Shown here: positions 40,526 through 52,562 of the stretch, in pieces
Layout of the letters: each line of letters opens with the position of its first letter
Position numbering within the stretch: position 1 is the stretch's first letter
DNA from: DASRZM01 sp035686365
GTDB lineage: Bacteria; Pseudomonadota; Gammaproteobacteria; Xanthomonadales; Xanthomonadaceae
Reading direction: 5' to 3'
Assembly (NCBI GenBank): GCA_035686365.1
Contig: DASRZM010000094.1
Coordinates: 20,339 to 84,338, forward strand
DNA length: 64,000 nt
Program-made: the position numbers and the translations under genes
The notes under the pieces: model-generated
The model's input: the letters and a program-made list of their open reading frames with translations, nothing else
Told to the model about the DNA's origin: nothing
The model's database searches: none

Positions 40526-40604
40526 GTCCGGCCGCGATATCGACGCCAACCGCGCTACACTTCGCCCTTTGCGGGCGTCCAACCCGAGCAGAACGCAATT
40601 GCCC

Positions 40605-43130
40605 ATGTCCGAAGTCACGGTAAGACAACTGGCCCAAGTCCTCGCCATGCCGGTGGAGAAGCTGCTCGAGCAGCTTTCCGAGGCCGGCATGAGGTTCCAG
40701 GATCCGGATCAGACTGTCAGCAGCACCGAGAAGGTGAAGCTGCTGGGCTTCCTGCGGCGCACGCATGGCAAGAAGGACAAGGCGCCGGTCGAGGAGGAGG
40801 GCGCGCCGCGACAGATCACGCTCAAGCGCCGCAAGGTGCAGGAGCTGACCGTAGCGTCCGGCAAAACCCGCAATGTTGTCAATGTCGAGGTCCGGCAGAA
40901 GCGTACCTACGTCAAGCGCAGCGTCGTCGCCGCCCAGGATACGGACGAGCGCGAGGAGGCGCACCGTCTGCTCGAGGAATCCCGCCAGCGCCAGCAGGCC
41001 GAGGAGAACGCGCGTCAGGAGGCCGAGAAGCGCCGCGAGGAAGTCGAGGCCAGGCGCCAGGCCGAGGAAGAGGCCGCCAAGGCGGCGCGCGAAAAGCAGA
41101 CCGAGGAGGAGGCGGCCCGCGAGCGCGCCGAGGCCGAGGCCAGGATCGTGCGCGAGCAGGCCGACCGGGTTCGCGCCCGTGCCGCCGAGCCCAAGCCGGC
41201 CCGCGGGCGCGCCGCGCGTGGACGCCGCGACGGCGACGACCGTTTTCGCGGCGAACTGCACTTGACCGAAGCCGAGCGCGCCCGCCGGTCCTCGCGCAAG
41301 CGCTCGCGCCGCGCGGTCGATCCGAGCCGGCTGCCGCTGAGCCAGCACGGGTTCTCCAGGCCGACCGTACCGGTGGTGCGCGAGGTCGCGATCGGTGAGT
41401 CGATCGTGGTCTCCGACCTGGGCCAGAAGCTCGCGATCAAGGGCGCCGAGGTGGTCAAGGCGCTGTTCAAGATGGGCGTGATGGCGACCATCAACCAGAG
41501 CATCGATCATGACACCGCCGCGCTGGTGGTCGAAGAGCTGGGTCACCGGGCGGTGCGCGCAGAGGAGAAGGACGCCGAGCTCGACCTGATCGCCGCGCGT
41601 GCCGATTCCGAGGGCGATGCCGAGCCGCGGCCACCGGTGGTGACCATCATGGGCCACGTCGACCACGGCAAGACCTCGCTGCTGGACTACATCCGCCGAG
41701 CCAAGGTCGCGGCCGGCGAGGCCGGCGGCATCACCCAGCACATCGGCGCGTACCACGTCGAAACGGGCAAGGGCGTGGTGTCCTTCCTCGACACGCCCGG
41801 CCACGCCGCTTTCACCTCGATGCGCGCACGCGGCGCCAGGCTCACCGACATCGTCGTGCTGGTGGTGGCGGCCGACGACGGCGTGATGCCGCAGACGATC
41901 GAGGCCGTGCAGCACGCGCGTGCGGCCAACGTGCCGATCATCGTGGCCGTCAACAAGATGGACAAGTCCGACGCCAACCCGGACAACGTCAAACAGGGCC
42001 TGGTCCAGCACGAGGTGGTGCCCGAGGAGTGGGGCGGCGACACCCAGTTCGTGCCGGTATCGGCCAAGTCCGGGGAGGGCATCGACGAGCTGCTCGACGC
42101 GATCCTGGTGCAGGCCGAGGTGCTCGAGCTCAAGGCCCCGACCAAGGGGCGCGCGACCGGCGTGGTGGTCGAGTCCAGCCTCGACAAGGGCCGCGGCCCG
42201 GTGGCGACGATCCTGGTCCAGCAGGGCACGCTGAAGAAGGGCGACTACGTCGTCTGCGGCGTCCAGTACGGGCGCGTGCGCGCGCTGTTCGACGAGACCG
42301 GAAAGCAGGTCGAGGCGGCAACGCCGTCGATACCGGTGCAGGTGCTGGGCCTGTCGGGCGTGCCCGAGGCCGGCGACGACCTGGTCGTGGTCGAGGATGA
42401 GCGCCTGGCCAAGGACGTGGCACAGGAGCGTGAGGTCAAGCGCCGCGAGACGCGGCTGGTCAAGCAGGGCGCCTCGCGCTTCGAGGACGTCATGGCGCAG
42501 ATGGGCCAGGGCGAACTGCAGACCCTGAACCTGGTCGTCAAGGCCGACGTCCAGGGCTCGGTGGAGGCCCTGCGTGATTCGCTGACCAGCCTGTCCAACG
42601 AGCAGATCAGGATCAACGTGGTGGCCAGCGGCGCAGGCGGAATCACCGAGTCCGACGCCACGCTGGCGGCGGCATCCAACGCGGTGATCATAGGCTTCAA
42701 CGTGCGAGCCGACGCTTCGGCCCGCAAGGTCATCGAGACCAGCGGGCTGGACGTGCGCTACTTCTCGATCATCTACGACGTGATCGACCAGGTGAAACAG
42801 GTCGCATCGGGGCTGCTCGGCACCGAGGTGCGCGAGGAGATCATCGGCACCGCCGAGGTCCGCGACGTGTTCCGTAGCTCGAAGTTCGGCGCGGTGGCCG
42901 GCTGCATGGTGGTGGAGGGTGTGGTCCGCCGGAACAAGCCCATCCGCGTGCTGCGCGAGCACACGGTCGTGTTCCAGGGCGAGCTGGAGTCGCTGCGGCG
43001 CTTCAAGGAGAACGTCGAGGAGGTGCGCTCGGGCACCGAATGCGGCATCGCCGTGAAGCAGTACAACGACGTCAAGCCCGGTGACCAGATCGAGTGCTAC
43101 GAGCGAATCGAGGTGCAACGCACGCTGTGA
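40605..43130 (+). CDS. infB: Translation initiation factor IF-2
   Basis: IF-2 is the GTPase that brings fMet-tRNA to the 30S subunit and promotes subunit joining. The 841-residue protein begins with an IF2_N domain ([20 protein letters not shown]). A long charged coiled region rich in Glu, Arg and Ala (about 125-235) follows. The G domain has GHVDHGKT at residues 350-357, DTPGHAAF and NKMDKSDA. The C-terminal beta-barrels and fMet-binding domain end in [14 protein letters not shown]. No Shine-Dalgarno is visible before the ATG, as is common for genes expressed by coupling within this operon. Confidence 0.97.
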   Translation: MSEVTVRQLAQVLAMPVEKLLEQLSEAGMRFQDPDQTVSSTEKVKLLGFLRRTHGKKDKAPVEEEGAPRQITLKRRKVQELTVASGKTRNVVNVEVRQKRTYVKRSVVAAQDTDEREEAHRLLEESRQRQQAEENARQEAEKRREEVEARRQAEEEAAKAAREKQTEEEAARERAEAEARIVREQADRVRARAAEPKPARGRAARGRRDGDDRFRGELHLTEAERARRSSRKRSRRAVDPSRLPLSQHGFSRPTVPVVREVAIGESIVVSDLGQKLAIKGAEVVKALFKMGVMATINQSIDHDTAALVVEELGHRAVRAEEKDAELDLIAARADSEGDAEPRPPVVTIMGHVDHGKTSLLDYIRRAKVAAGEAGGITQHIGAYHVETGKGVVSFLDTPGHAAFTSMRARGARLTDIVVLVVAADDGVMPQTIEAVQHARAANVPIIVAVNKMDKSDANPDNVKQGLVQHEVVPEEWGGDTQFVPVSAKSGEGIDELLDAILVQAEVLELKAPTKGRATGVVVESSLDKGRGPVATILVQQGTLKKGDYVVCGVQYGRVRALFDETGKQVEAATPSIPVQVLGLSGVPEAGDDLVVVEDERLAKDVAQEREVKRRETRLVKQGASRFEDVMAQMGQGELQTLNLVVKADVQGSVEALRDSLTSLSNEQIRINVVASGAGGITESDATLAAASNAVIIGFNVRADASARKVIETSGLDVRYFSIIYDVIDQVKQVASGLLGTEVREEIIGTAEVRDVFRSSKFGAVAGCMVVEGVVRRNKPIRVLREHTVVFQGELESLRRFKENVEEVRSGTECGIAVKQYNDVKPGDQIECYERIEVQRTL

Positions 43131-43183
43131 CGGTGCCGGTGCGGCTGCATCGGCTTCACGGCGGGTACGGCACAGTCCCCGAT

Positions 43184-43522
43184 ATGACCCGAGGCTTCTC
43201 CAGGATCGACCGCGTGTCGGCGCAGCTGCGGCGCGAGATGGGCCGCATCGTGCACGAGGCCGTGCGCGACCACGCGCTGCCCTCGGTGAGCGTCTCCGAT
43301 GTCGAGGTCTCGCGCGACTTGGCGCACGCCAACGTCTATGTCACGGCATTGCAGAGCGAGCGCGCCCACGAGGCGGTGGCCGCGCTCAAGGCGATGGCGC
43401 GGGAACTGCGGCACGAGCTGGCGCGCGCGGTCCGGCTGCGCACGGTTCCGGAGCTGCACTTCCGCTACGACGATTCGGTCGACCGTGGCGAGCGCATCGA
43501 GCGCCTGCTCAGGGACGGATGA
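43184..43522 (+). CDS. rbfA: Ribosome-binding factor A
   Basis: RbfA is a KH-fold factor needed for late 16S rRNA processing and 30S maturation, especially in the cold. The 112-residue protein shows [38 protein letters not shown] and the closing [19 protein letters not shown], all typical. The ATG at 43184 gives the usual N-terminus. It lies 53 bases after infB and 43 bases before truB. Confidence 0.95.
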   Translation: MTRGFSRIDRVSAQLRREMGRIVHEAVRDHALPSVSVSDVEVSRDLAHANVYVTALQSERAHEAVAALKAMARELRHELARAVRLRTVPELHFRYDDSVDRGERIERLLRDG

Positions 43523-43565
43523 GTCGCGCAGCCGCGCGGTCCCCGACGCCGCCATCGCGATTCCC

Positions 43566-44513
43566 ATGAGCACCGGGTCCAAACGTCGCAGAGGCCGCGC
43601 AGTCGACGGCATCGTCCTGCTGGACAAGCCCACGGGCATGTCCTCCAACCAGGCATTGCAACAGCTCAAGCAGCTCTACCGCGCCGCCAAGGCCGGACAT
43701 ACCGGCAGCCTGGACCCGCTCGCCACCGGCCTGCTGCCGGTGTGCCTGGGCGAGGCGACCAAGCTGGCCGGGCTGATGCTGACCGGGCGCAAGGGCTACC
43801 TGGCCCGTGCCCGACTCGGGGTCAGCACCGACACCGACGATGCGGACGGGCGCGTGCTCCAGGTGCGCCCGGTTCCCGACCTGGACGAGGCCCGGATCGG
43901 CGCCGCCCTGGGGCCCCTGACCGGGCGGATCCGCCAGCGCGCACCGGTGTACTCGGCGCTCAAGCGCGGCGGCGAGGCCCTGTACGCCAAGGCACGCCGC
44001 GGCGAGGCGGTCGAGGCACCCGTGCGCGAGATCCATGTCGTCCGGATCCAGCTGCAAGGGCGCGGGCCGGACTGGCTGGAACTGGCGATCGACTGCGGCG
44101 CGGGGACCTACGTGCGCAGCCTGGTGCGCGATCTGGGCGAGGCGCTGGGCTGCGGAGCCCACGTCACGGCCCTGCAGCGGACCTGGGCCGAGCCCTTCCC
44201 CGATCCGGTCATGTGGACTCTGGAGCAGCTCCAGCAGCTGGCTGCCGATCGCGGGGAAACGGGTCTGGAGGCGGCCCTGCTCCCCCTGGAGGCCGGCCTG
44301 GCGGCGCTGCCGCGGGTCGACCTCGACGCCGCGCAGGAGGCACTGCTGCGCCACGGCCAGGCCGTGCCGGTCGTCCACGCCGAGGATGGGCCGGCCTGGG
44401 CGGCGGGTAGCGATGGCCGCGCGATCGCGCTGGTGGACCTCGCCGCCGGCGAGCTGCGACCGCGCCGGCTGCTGCTCAGGGGGGCGGCGCCGGTACAACT
44501 TGAGCCCAGGTAG
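43566..44513 (+). CDS. truB: tRNA pseudouridine-55 synthase
   Basis: TruB makes pseudouridine 55 in the T-loop of nearly all tRNAs. The 315-residue protein shows [20 protein letters not shown], the catalytic motif [20 protein letters not shown] with the nucleophile Asp50, [18 protein letters not shown] and [22 protein letters not shown]-terminal PUA-like domain (about 245-315) follows. The order rbfA-truB-rpsO-pnp is strongly conserved. Confidence 0.96.
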   Translation: MSTGSKRRRGRAVDGIVLLDKPTGMSSNQALQQLKQLYRAAKAGHTGSLDPLATGLLPVCLGEATKLAGLMLTGRKGYLARARLGVSTDTDDADGRVLQVRPVPDLDEARIGAALGPLTGRIRQRAPVYSALKRGGEALYAKARRGEAVEAPVREIHVVRIQLQGRGPDWLELAIDCGAGTYVRSLVRDLGEALGCGAHVTALQRTWAEPFPDPVMWTLEQLQQLAADRGETGLEAALLPLEAGLAALPRVDLDAAQEALLRHGQAVPVVHAEDGPAWAAGSDGRAIALVDLAAGELRPRRLLLRGAAPVQLEPR

Positions 44514-44529
44514 TCGGACGCGATAGAAT
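44500..44529 (+). promoter_or_regulatory. Candidate promoter of rpsO-pnp
   Basis: TTGAGC (44500-44505) and TAGAAT (44524-44529) are separated by 18 bases at the 3' end of truB, about 128 bases before rpsO. A separate rpsO promoter at this place is known in E. coli. The leader of roughly 120 bases leaves room for S15 autoregulation, but I cannot fold it reliably by eye. Confidence 0.5.
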
Positions 44530-44656
44530 TTCGGGCTCCGTCGGCCCAGCCCGACGGACTTCCATGATGGTCGAACGCGCGATTTCAACCCACGGCGGGT
44601 CATGCGGTGCGTCCCCGGCGACGTTCCTGCGGGCTGCGCATCCTGAAGAGGCACCT

Positions 44657-44926
44657 ATGTCACTTTCCACCAGCGACACCCAGAAGGTCATCGAAGAATT
44701 CAAGCGCGCACCGGACGACACCGGTTCGCCCGAAGTCCAGGTTGCGCTGCTGTCGGCTCGCATCAACCAGCTCACCGATCATTTCAAGGCCCACAAGCAG
44801 GATCATCATTCGCGGCGCGGGCTGCTGAAGATGGTCAATCAGCGCCGTCGCCTCCTGGACTACCTCAAGGGCAAGGACGTTGAGCGCTACAAGACGCTGA
44901 TCGAGCGTCTGGGCATCCGTCGCTGA
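44657..44926 (+). CDS. rpsO: 30S ribosomal protein S15
   Basis: S15 is a primary 16S rRNA-binding protein of the small subunit platform. The 89-residue protein has the four-helix pattern with [40 protein letters not shown] (rRNA contacts) and [27 protein letters not shown] lies just upstream of the ATG. pnp starts 20 bases after the stop. Confidence 0.98.
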   Translation: MSLSTSDTQKVIEEFKRAPDDTGSPEVQVALLSARINQLTDHFKAHKQDHHSRRGLLKMVNQRRRLLDYLKGKDVERYKTLIERLGIRR

Positions 44927-44946
44927 ACCTCGAGGGGAAAGGGAAC

Positions 44947-47046
<2,100 letters not shown>

Positions 47047-47075
47047 CCCGGGGCGACCTGCCCTGGTCTGAAGAG

Positions 47076-47099
47076 AAACGGGCCGAGAGGCCCGTTTTT
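47076..47099 (+). terminator. Rho-independent terminator after pnp
   Basis: AAACGGGCC (47076-47084) and GGCCCGTTT (47089-47097) form a 9-bp stem with loop GAGA, running into a T-tract. It closes the rimP-pnp unit 30 bases after the stop. Confidence 0.92.
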
Positions 47100-47116
47100 C
47101 GTTGTGCCGGGCCTTT

Positions 47117-47146
47117 TTGCGGTGCAGCAAAAGCGGGTGATAGGAT
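47117..47146 (+). promoter_or_regulatory. Candidate promoter of phaE-phaC
   Basis: TTGCGG (47117-47122) and TAGGAT (47141-47146) are spaced by 18 bases, between the pnp terminator and the phaE start 52 bases further on. Confidence 0.4.
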
Positions 47147-47197
47147 GCCGGCCTCGCCGCCGGCGACCCATGCATCGGCGCAGCGCCGGAGAGCACG

Positions 47198-48298
47198 ATG
47201 AGCGACACCCCGAAGTGGCAGCGCGACATCGACGCGCTGGGCAGGCAGTACTGGGAAGCGTGGTCCGGGATCGCCAGGGGTTCGATGGCCGGCGCCCGGC
47301 CGGCTGCACCGAACTGGCACGAGGGACTGGAGCTGTGGGCGCGCCTGACCGCGCCCGGGAGCCAGGACACCGGTGCCGCGCTGGAGCGCTTCACCCGGGT
47401 GACCCGGCGTTACCTGGAGTTCGTCGGCAAGGTCTCCGAGCGGGCTGGCGGCAAGGCCTCCGCGGCAGATATTTCCAGGGCCTGGCGAGAAGCGCTGGCC
47501 AGCCACGGCGATCCGATGCTCGATGCACTGGCCTCGATGACCGGGGAGGGCGCCACCAGCCTCCAGCAGATGGGCGAGGCGATGCAGCAGGCCTGGGCAC
47601 CGGCAATGGGCGAGGCCCGCGCCCTGCTGAGCATGCCGGCGCTGGGTCTTGCGCGCGAGCACGTCGAGCGCTGGCAGCGGCTGGGACAGGCGCAGCTGGA
47701 GTACTCGCAGCAGTTCGAGCGCTACGCAGGCCTGATGGCCATGGCGACCGAGAAGGCCTTTGCGCGCTTCGAGCACAAGCTGGCCGAGTGCAGCGAACCG
47801 GGTCGCCAGATCGATTCCATGCGTGCGCTGGTGGACCTGTGGATCGACGCGGCCGAAGAGGCCTACGCCGAGGTCGCGTTGTCGGAGGAGTTCCGCGAGA
47901 TCTACGGCGCGCTGGTCAATGCCCAGATGCGCGTGCGCCAGGGCATGCAGGGGGAAGTCGAACGCATGACCGGCGGCATGGGGATGCCCACACGCAGCGA
48001 GATCGACAGTGCGCACCGGCGCGCGCACGCGCTGCAGCGGGAAGTACGGGAGCTGCGCTCGCGACTGGAGCGACTCGAGCGTGATCGCGTCGCGACCGAT
48101 GCGGCCCCGGCATCGGGAAAGCCGGCGGCCGGCTCCGGCCGCCGGGGCGGTGCACCCGCGCAGGCTGGCCCGAACAAGGCCACGGCAGCGGCCGCCAGGA
48201 AGCCGGCTGCACCGCGATCCGCCGCCGGCAGCCCCGGCGCGGCACGCAGGTCCGCCGCGCCGGTCCGGAAGGACCGCCCGCGGCGCAAGGGAAGCTGA
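47198..48298 (+). CDS. phaE: Class III polyhydroxyalkanoate synthase subunit PhaE
   Basis: PhaE is the non-catalytic partner that activates PhaC in class III (Allochromatium-type) synthases on the polyester granule. The 366-residue protein shows the PhaE-like opening WQRDIDALGRQYWEAWSGIA. A central helical region carries SEPGRQIDSMRALVDLWID and ALVNAQMRVRQGMQGEVERM, and a coiled coil (ALQREVRELRSRLERLERDR) follows. The last 65 residues are an Ala/Pro/Gly/Arg/Lys-rich basic tail resembling histone H1 tails, which is not usual for the family as I know it. phaC starts 3 bases later. Confidence 0.9.
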   Translation: MSDTPKWQRDIDALGRQYWEAWSGIARGSMAGARPAAPNWHEGLELWARLTAPGSQDTGAALERFTRVTRRYLEFVGKVSERAGGKASAADISRAWREALASHGDPMLDALASMTGEGATSLQQMGEAMQQAWAPAMGEARALLSMPALGLAREHVERWQRLGQAQLEYSQQFERYAGLMAMATEKAFARFEHKLAECSEPGRQIDSMRALVDLWIDAAEEAYAEVALSEEFREIYGALVNAQMRVRQGMQGEVERMTGGMGMPTRSEIDSAHRRAHALQREVRELRSRLERLERDRVATDAAPASGKPAAGSGRRGGAPAQAGPNKATAAAARKPAAPRSAAGSPGAARRSAAPVRKDRPRRKGS

Positions 48299-48301
48299 GC
48301 C

Positions 48302-49372
48302 ATGTATGGACCGCTGAACCTGACACCCGAGCGCCTGTCCGAGGAATTCGCGCGCGTGCAGCTCAAGCTCGGCGCCGCCTTCGAATCGCTGCGCAGGGTC
48401 GAGGACTACGACTATGGATGCACGCCCAGGGAAGCGGTGTTCTCCGACGGCAGGATGACGCTGTACCGCTACCGCGGCGAGCGCGAACCCACAGCGAAGG
48501 TCCCGCTGCTGATCTGCTATGCGCTGGTCAACCGACCCTACATGGTCGACCTGCAGCCGGACCGCTCGATCGTCCGCACGCTGCTCGAGCGTGGCCAGGA
48601 CCTCTACATCATCGACTGGGGCTATCCGGACCGCTCGGACCGGTTCCTGACCCTGGACGATTACATCAATGGATTGCTGGGGCGCTGCGTGGACACGGTG
48701 TGCGCGCGCCATCGACTGCCGTCGGTGAACCTGCTGGGCATCTGCCAGGGTGGGGCATTCTCGCTGTGCTACGCCGCCATGCATCCGGACCGGGTCAGGA
48801 ACCTGATCACGATGGTCACGCCGGTGGACTTCCACACCCCGGACAACATGCTCAGCAACTGGACGCGGGAACTGGACGTGGACCTGTTCGTGGACACGCT
48901 CGGAAACGTTCCGGCGGACCTGATGAACTGGTGCTACCTGACCCTGAAGCCGTTCCGGCTCAACTTCCAGAAGTACGTGGGCATGACCGATATCCTGGAC
49001 GACCCGGTCGAACTGGAGAACTTCCTGCGCATGGAGAAGTGGATCTTCGATTCGCCCGACCAGGCCGGTGAGGCCTTCCGCGAATTCATCCGGGACTTCT
49101 ACCAGGGCAACAAGCTGGTCGAGGGCGGACTGAAGATCGGCGACACGCCGGTGGACCTGGCCGATGTCACCATGCCGGTGCTCAACATCTTCGCCGAGCA
49201 GGATCACCTGGTGCCGCCGAGCGCCTCCCGGGCCATGGCCGGGCGCGTGGGTACCCGGGACTACACGGAGCTCTCCTTCCGTGGCGGCCATATCGGCATC
49301 TACGTGTCGGGCCGCGCCCAGCGCGAGATCCCGCCGGCCATTCACGACTGGCTGATCCGGCGCCAGGGCTGA
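48302..49372 (+). CDS. phaC: Class III polyhydroxyalkanoate synthase catalytic subunit PhaC
   Basis: PhaC polymerises hydroxyacyl-CoA (mainly 3-hydroxybutyryl-CoA) into polyester. The 356-residue alpha/beta hydrolase has the lipase-like box GICQGG with catalytic Cys148. The catalytic Asp301 lies in AEQDHLVPP and the catalytic His330 in RGGHIGIY, each within one position of the Allochromatium vinosum enzyme. Length is typical of class III and much shorter than class I. It is in an operon with phaE; the granule-associated regulator and reductases follow within 4 kb. Confidence 0.96.
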   Translation: MYGPLNLTPERLSEEFARVQLKLGAAFESLRRVEDYDYGCTPREAVFSDGRMTLYRYRGEREPTAKVPLLICYALVNRPYMVDLQPDRSIVRTLLERGQDLYIIDWGYPDRSDRFLTLDDYINGLLGRCVDTVCARHRLPSVNLLGICQGGAFSLCYAAMHPDRVRNLITMVTPVDFHTPDNMLSNWTRELDVDLFVDTLGNVPADLMNWCYLTLKPFRLNFQKYVGMTDILDDPVELENFLRMEKWIFDSPDQAGEAFREFIRDFYQGNKLVEGGLKIGDTPVDLADVTMPVLNIFAEQDHLVPPSASRAMAGRVGTRDYTELSFRGGHIGIYVSGRAQREIPPAIHDWLIRRQG

Positions 49373-49457
49373 GTGCCGGCGCCATGCCACGGGCGTCGCG
49401 CTTGCACCTGCGCAGGCAGCTGGTGATGATCGCGACAGGACACCCTTGCAGGCTGCG

Positions 49458-51074
49458 ATGAACCACGTTCCGGAATCGGCGCCGGCAACGGCGCTCCGAC
49501 GCCTGCCGCCGTGGGTATGGGGCGTTCTCTACGCCCTGGGCTGGCTGCTGGCCTTCCAGGTCTCGCGGATGTACTGGTTCGTGCCGGCCGGTTTGCGCGT
49601 GGGCGCGCTGCTGGTGGCGCCGCCCCGGGTCTGGCCCTGGCTGGCCGTGTTCGAGTTCAGCGCGATCCTGTTGCTGCTGGGCAATCGCTTCGAGATCTAC
49701 CAGACGGCATTGGGGTTCGCACTGGCCAATTTCGCGCCCTGGCTGGTCCAGGCCGCCGTGGTCTGGGTCAGCGGCCTGCGGGGCAGGGCGCCGGACTCGC
49801 CCGGACGCATGGCCCAGCTGGTGCTGCTGTTTGCCGTCGCTGCTGCCGCAACCGCGGCGGTGCTCACCGTGATGACCCTGATCGAGTCGCGTGTGACGCC
49901 GCCACAGGTGCCGCAGACGCTGGTGCAGTACTGGATCGGAGACGTCGTCGCGATGCTGATCGTGGCGCCCGTCGTACTCGCGGTCGCCGCCGTGCTCCAG
50001 GGCCGCGCCGTGATCGTCGGAGCCGTGCGCGAACTCCTGCTGCTGCTGCTCCCGCTGCTGGTGTTCTGCTGCGCACTGGCGCTGCTCTATCCGCAACTGA
50101 GCGCCTATGTGCTGGTGCTGGGACTGGCGCCGATGCTGCTGATCGCGTTCCGGCATGGCTGGCGCGGTGCGGCGCTCGCACTGCTGATGACCAGCGGCGC
50201 GGTCTACGCGATCGGGGTGTTCGGTGCCTTCGAGCACGGTCGCGAGCTCATGCAGCTGATCATGGCAGTGCTGGGGGCGACCACGCTGATGCTGGGCGCG
50301 GCGACCGACAGCCTGAGGCTCTCGAACGAGCAGCTCGATGCACGAAACCGGGAACTGGCCGCGGCAAGCGCCCGCCAGCACGAGCAGTCGCAGGCGCTCA
50401 GGCAGCTCAGCGAGCGCCTGGTCCGGGTGCAGGACGACGAGCACAGCCGGATCGCGCGCGAGCTCGAGGACGAGTTGGGCCATGCGGTTTCGGAGCTGGG
50501 TGCGCGGCTGACCCTGGCGGCGCGTGAGGCCGACTCACCGACCGGCCTGGCCACGGTCGATTCGTTGCGCGAGATGGTGCGTCACCTGAATCTGACGATC
50601 GCGAACGTGCTGGCCCGCCTCGGCGCAAACGTGCAGGCGCCTCCGGACTGGTCTCCGGCGACGATCACCTCCGGTCCGCTCGGGGAGCTGCTCGGCGAAG
50701 CCGGGGTCGATGTGGAGGTCACCGTGACCGGCCCGGCGCCGACGATCACGCCGGCCATCAGTGCGGCGCTGTTCCGGATTTGCCAGATCCTTGCGGTGGA
50801 GTGCGTTCGGCGCGGACTGGCCGAACGGCTGGTGATCGACCTGCGCGTGGAGAGCGGCGGCGCCGATCCGCAGCGGTGGCTTCGGTTGCGGGTGTTCGAA
50901 CACGTGGGCGAGCGCCATTCCGGACGGATGGAGCGGCTGGCGGCCGAGCCGCCGTCCGATCGCGTGCGCGACCGCGTGGGCAGCCTCGGTGGCGAGTACC
51001 TGTGGCGCTTCGAGTCCGGCGCGCTGGTCCACGACCTGGTGGTGCCGGAACAGCGCACCGCGGCGCAGGATTGA
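49458..51074 (+). CDS. MASE1 membrane sensor with degenerate histidine-kinase core
   Basis: This 538-residue protein has about eight membrane helices (residues 18-290) with the MASE1-like stretch WFVPAGLRVGALLVAPPRVW. A coiled-coil linker (LSNEQLDARNRELAAASARQ) leads to a region resembling the HisKA_3 domain of NarX/UhpB-type kinases. At the place of the phospho-accepting His (normally RIARELHDELG) it reads RIARELEDELG, with Glu337. The following ATPase-like domain lacks a recognisable N-box and glycine-rich lid. It is therefore probably not an active kinase but a signalling or scaffold derivative. ATG at 49458 was preferred over TTG at 49446. No response-regulator gene adjoins it. Confidence 0.78.
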   Translation: MNHVPESAPATALRRLPPWVWGVLYALGWLLAFQVSRMYWFVPAGLRVGALLVAPPRVWPWLAVFEFSAILLLLGNRFEIYQTALGFALANFAPWLVQAAVVWVSGLRGRAPDSPGRMAQLVLLFAVAAAATAAVLTVMTLIESRVTPPQVPQTLVQYWIGDVVAMLIVAPVVLAVAAVLQGRAVIVGAVRELLLLLLPLLVFCCALALLYPQLSAYVLVLGLAPMLLIAFRHGWRGAALALLMTSGAVYAIGVFGAFEHGRELMQLIMAVLGATTLMLGAATDSLRLSNEQLDARNRELAAASARQHEQSQALRQLSERLVRVQDDEHSRIARELEDELGHAVSELGARLTLAAREADSPTGLATVDSLREMVRHLNLTIANVLARLGANVQAPPDWSPATITSGPLGELLGEAGVDVEVTVTGPAPTITPAISAALFRICQILAVECVRRGLAERLVIDLRVESGGADPQRWLRLRVFEHVGERHSGRMERLAAEPPSDRVRDRVGSLGGEYLWRFESGALVHDLVVPEQRTAAQD

Positions 51075-51095
51075 GGAGCCCTGCGGCGCGGCCGC

Positions 51096-51836
51096 TCAGA
51101 AACCCATGTACAGGCCGCCGTTGACCGGAATGTTGGCGCCGGTGATGAAGCCCGAGTCCTCGGCACACAGGAAGTCGACGACACGCGCGATCTCCGCGGG
51201 CCTGCCGAGCCGTCCGACCGGCACCGAGTCGAGGATCCTGCTGCGGATGGGTTCGGGAATCGCCATGACCAGGGCCGTCTCGCAGTAGCCCGGCGAGACG
51301 CTGTTCACGGTGACGCCCTTGCGGGCGACCTCGCGCGCCAGCGCCATCGTGAAGCCGTGCATGCCCGCCTTGGCTGCCGAGTAATTGGTCTGCCCGAACT
51401 GGCCGGTCTGTCCGTTGACCGAGCAGATGTTGACGATGCGTCCGAATCCGCGCCCGCTCATGCCCTCCACCACGTGGCGGCACATGTTGAAGACCCCGTC
51501 GAGGTTGACCCGCAGGACGTCACGCCACTGCCCGGGCTCCATCTTGCGCAGCGTCGTGTCGCGGGTGATGCCGGCGGCATTGACCAGGATATCGACGCAT
51601 CCGTGGCGGTCCTGCAGGCGCTGGACCAACTGGCCGCAGGCCTCGTGGTCGGTGACATCCACCGGCTCGAACCGGATGTCCAGGCCGGCGGTTTCCGCGC
51701 CGAAGGCGGCGACCCGCTCGGCCCGGCCCGGCAGGTCGGCGGCCACGACCATCGTGCCCGAGCGGGCCAGGTGAAGGCAGATCTCGGTGCCGAGACCGCC
51801 GATGCCGCCGGTCACGACGGCCAGGCGCTGATTCAT
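51096..51836 (-). CDS. phaB: Acetoacetyl-CoA reductase (PhaB-type SDR), copy 1
   Basis: PhaB reduces acetoacetyl-CoA to (R)-3-hydroxybutyryl-CoA for polyester synthesis. The 246-residue SDR shows TGGIGGLGTEI (cofactor loop), NAAGITRDTTLRKM, the catalytic NYSAAKAGMHGFTMALA and SPGYCETALV, all PhaB-like. It differs from copy 2 at many positions (for example AADLPG instead of SNYRSLERA after strand 2), so the two may have different cofactor preference. The start at 51836 gives the normal length; the ribosome-binding site is weak. It is downstream of phaR on the same strand. Confidence 0.9.
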   Translation of the reverse strand: MNQRLAVVTGGIGGLGTEICLHLARSGTMVVAADLPGRAERVAAFGAETAGLDIRFEPVDVTDHEACGQLVQRLQDRHGCVDILVNAAGITRDTTLRKMEPGQWRDVLRVNLDGVFNMCRHVVEGMSGRGFGRIVNICSVNGQTGQFGQTNYSAAKAGMHGFTMALAREVARKGVTVNSVSPGYCETALVMAIPEPIRSRILDSVPVGRLGRPAEIARVVDFLCAEDSGFITGANIPVNGGLYMGF

Positions 51837-51978
51837 CGCAAGGGGTACTCCGGGATGCGCTGGCACGGTGGGGACGCCAAGGGCCCCCGATCGCAGTCCA
51901 GGCGGATGCTGCGGTGCAACACGATGAGCTCAGGCAGGGCGCCCGCGGCTGTCAACGCGTGGCCGCCGCCGCGCCACA

Positions 51979-52464
51979 TCAGCCCTTGTGACCGCGCTCC
52001 TTGCTCTTGCCCTCGGATGCGCCCGGAGCCGGCTCGAGCAGACCGCGCTGGAAATTCTTCCACAGGTCCAGGTTGCGCTCGGTGAGCTGGTTGAGCATGG
52101 TCCAGGGCGTCTGCCCCAGCAGCGAGTCGAGCTGGGAGCGGAACTGCTGCTGCTGGTCCAGGAACAGCTGCATGCTGTGCTCCAGGTAACTGCCCATGAA
52201 TCCCTGCAGCGAGTCTCCGTAGAAACGGATGATCTGGCTGAGCAGCTGCGTGGAGAACATCGGCTGGCCGTGCTCCTCGTGCTCGGCGATGATCTGCAGC
52301 AGCACCGAGCGCGTGAGGTCCTCCCCGGACTTGGCGTCGCGCACCTCGAACTCCTCGCCGTCGACGATGAGCTGTCGCACGTCCTCGAGCGTGATGTAGC
52401 TGGAGATCTCCGTGTCGTAGAGGCGACGGTTCGGATACTTCTTGATGGTGCGCGGTTGTGCCAT
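51979..52464 (-). CDS. phaR: Polyhydroxyalkanoate synthesis repressor PhaR
   Basis: PhaR binds DNA upstream of phasin and pha genes and also binds polyester granules, so it releases repression when polymer forms. The 161-residue protein opens with the DNA-binding signature TIKKYPNRRLYDTEISSYIT. The PHB-accumulation regulatory domain follows (TQLLSQIIRFYGDSLQGFMG, YLEHSMQLFLDQQQQFRSQL). The C-terminus is charged (EGKSKERGHKG). The two phaB copies lie on either side in the same orientation, so one unit phaB2-phaR-phaB1 is likely. Confidence 0.95.
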   Translation of the reverse strand: MAQPRTIKKYPNRRLYDTEISSYITLEDVRQLIVDGEEFEVRDAKSGEDLTRSVLLQIIAEHEEHGQPMFSTQLLSQIIRFYGDSLQGFMGSYLEHSMQLFLDQQQQFRSQLDSLLGQTPWTMLNQLTERNLDLWKNFQRGLLEPAPGASEGKSKERGHKG

Positions 52465-52562
52465 AGATGAATACCCGGCGACCGGTCGTATGGCGCACCG
52501 GGCGGAGCGCCGTCGGTCGAGCATGGCCCACCCCGCGCCCGCATGCAAGCGCGGCGCGGCGG

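Noticed and set aside
40488..43118. An 876-codon minus-strand frame opposite infB
   Set aside because: It is a mirror of the infB reading frame; the plus strand has unambiguous IF-2 motifs.
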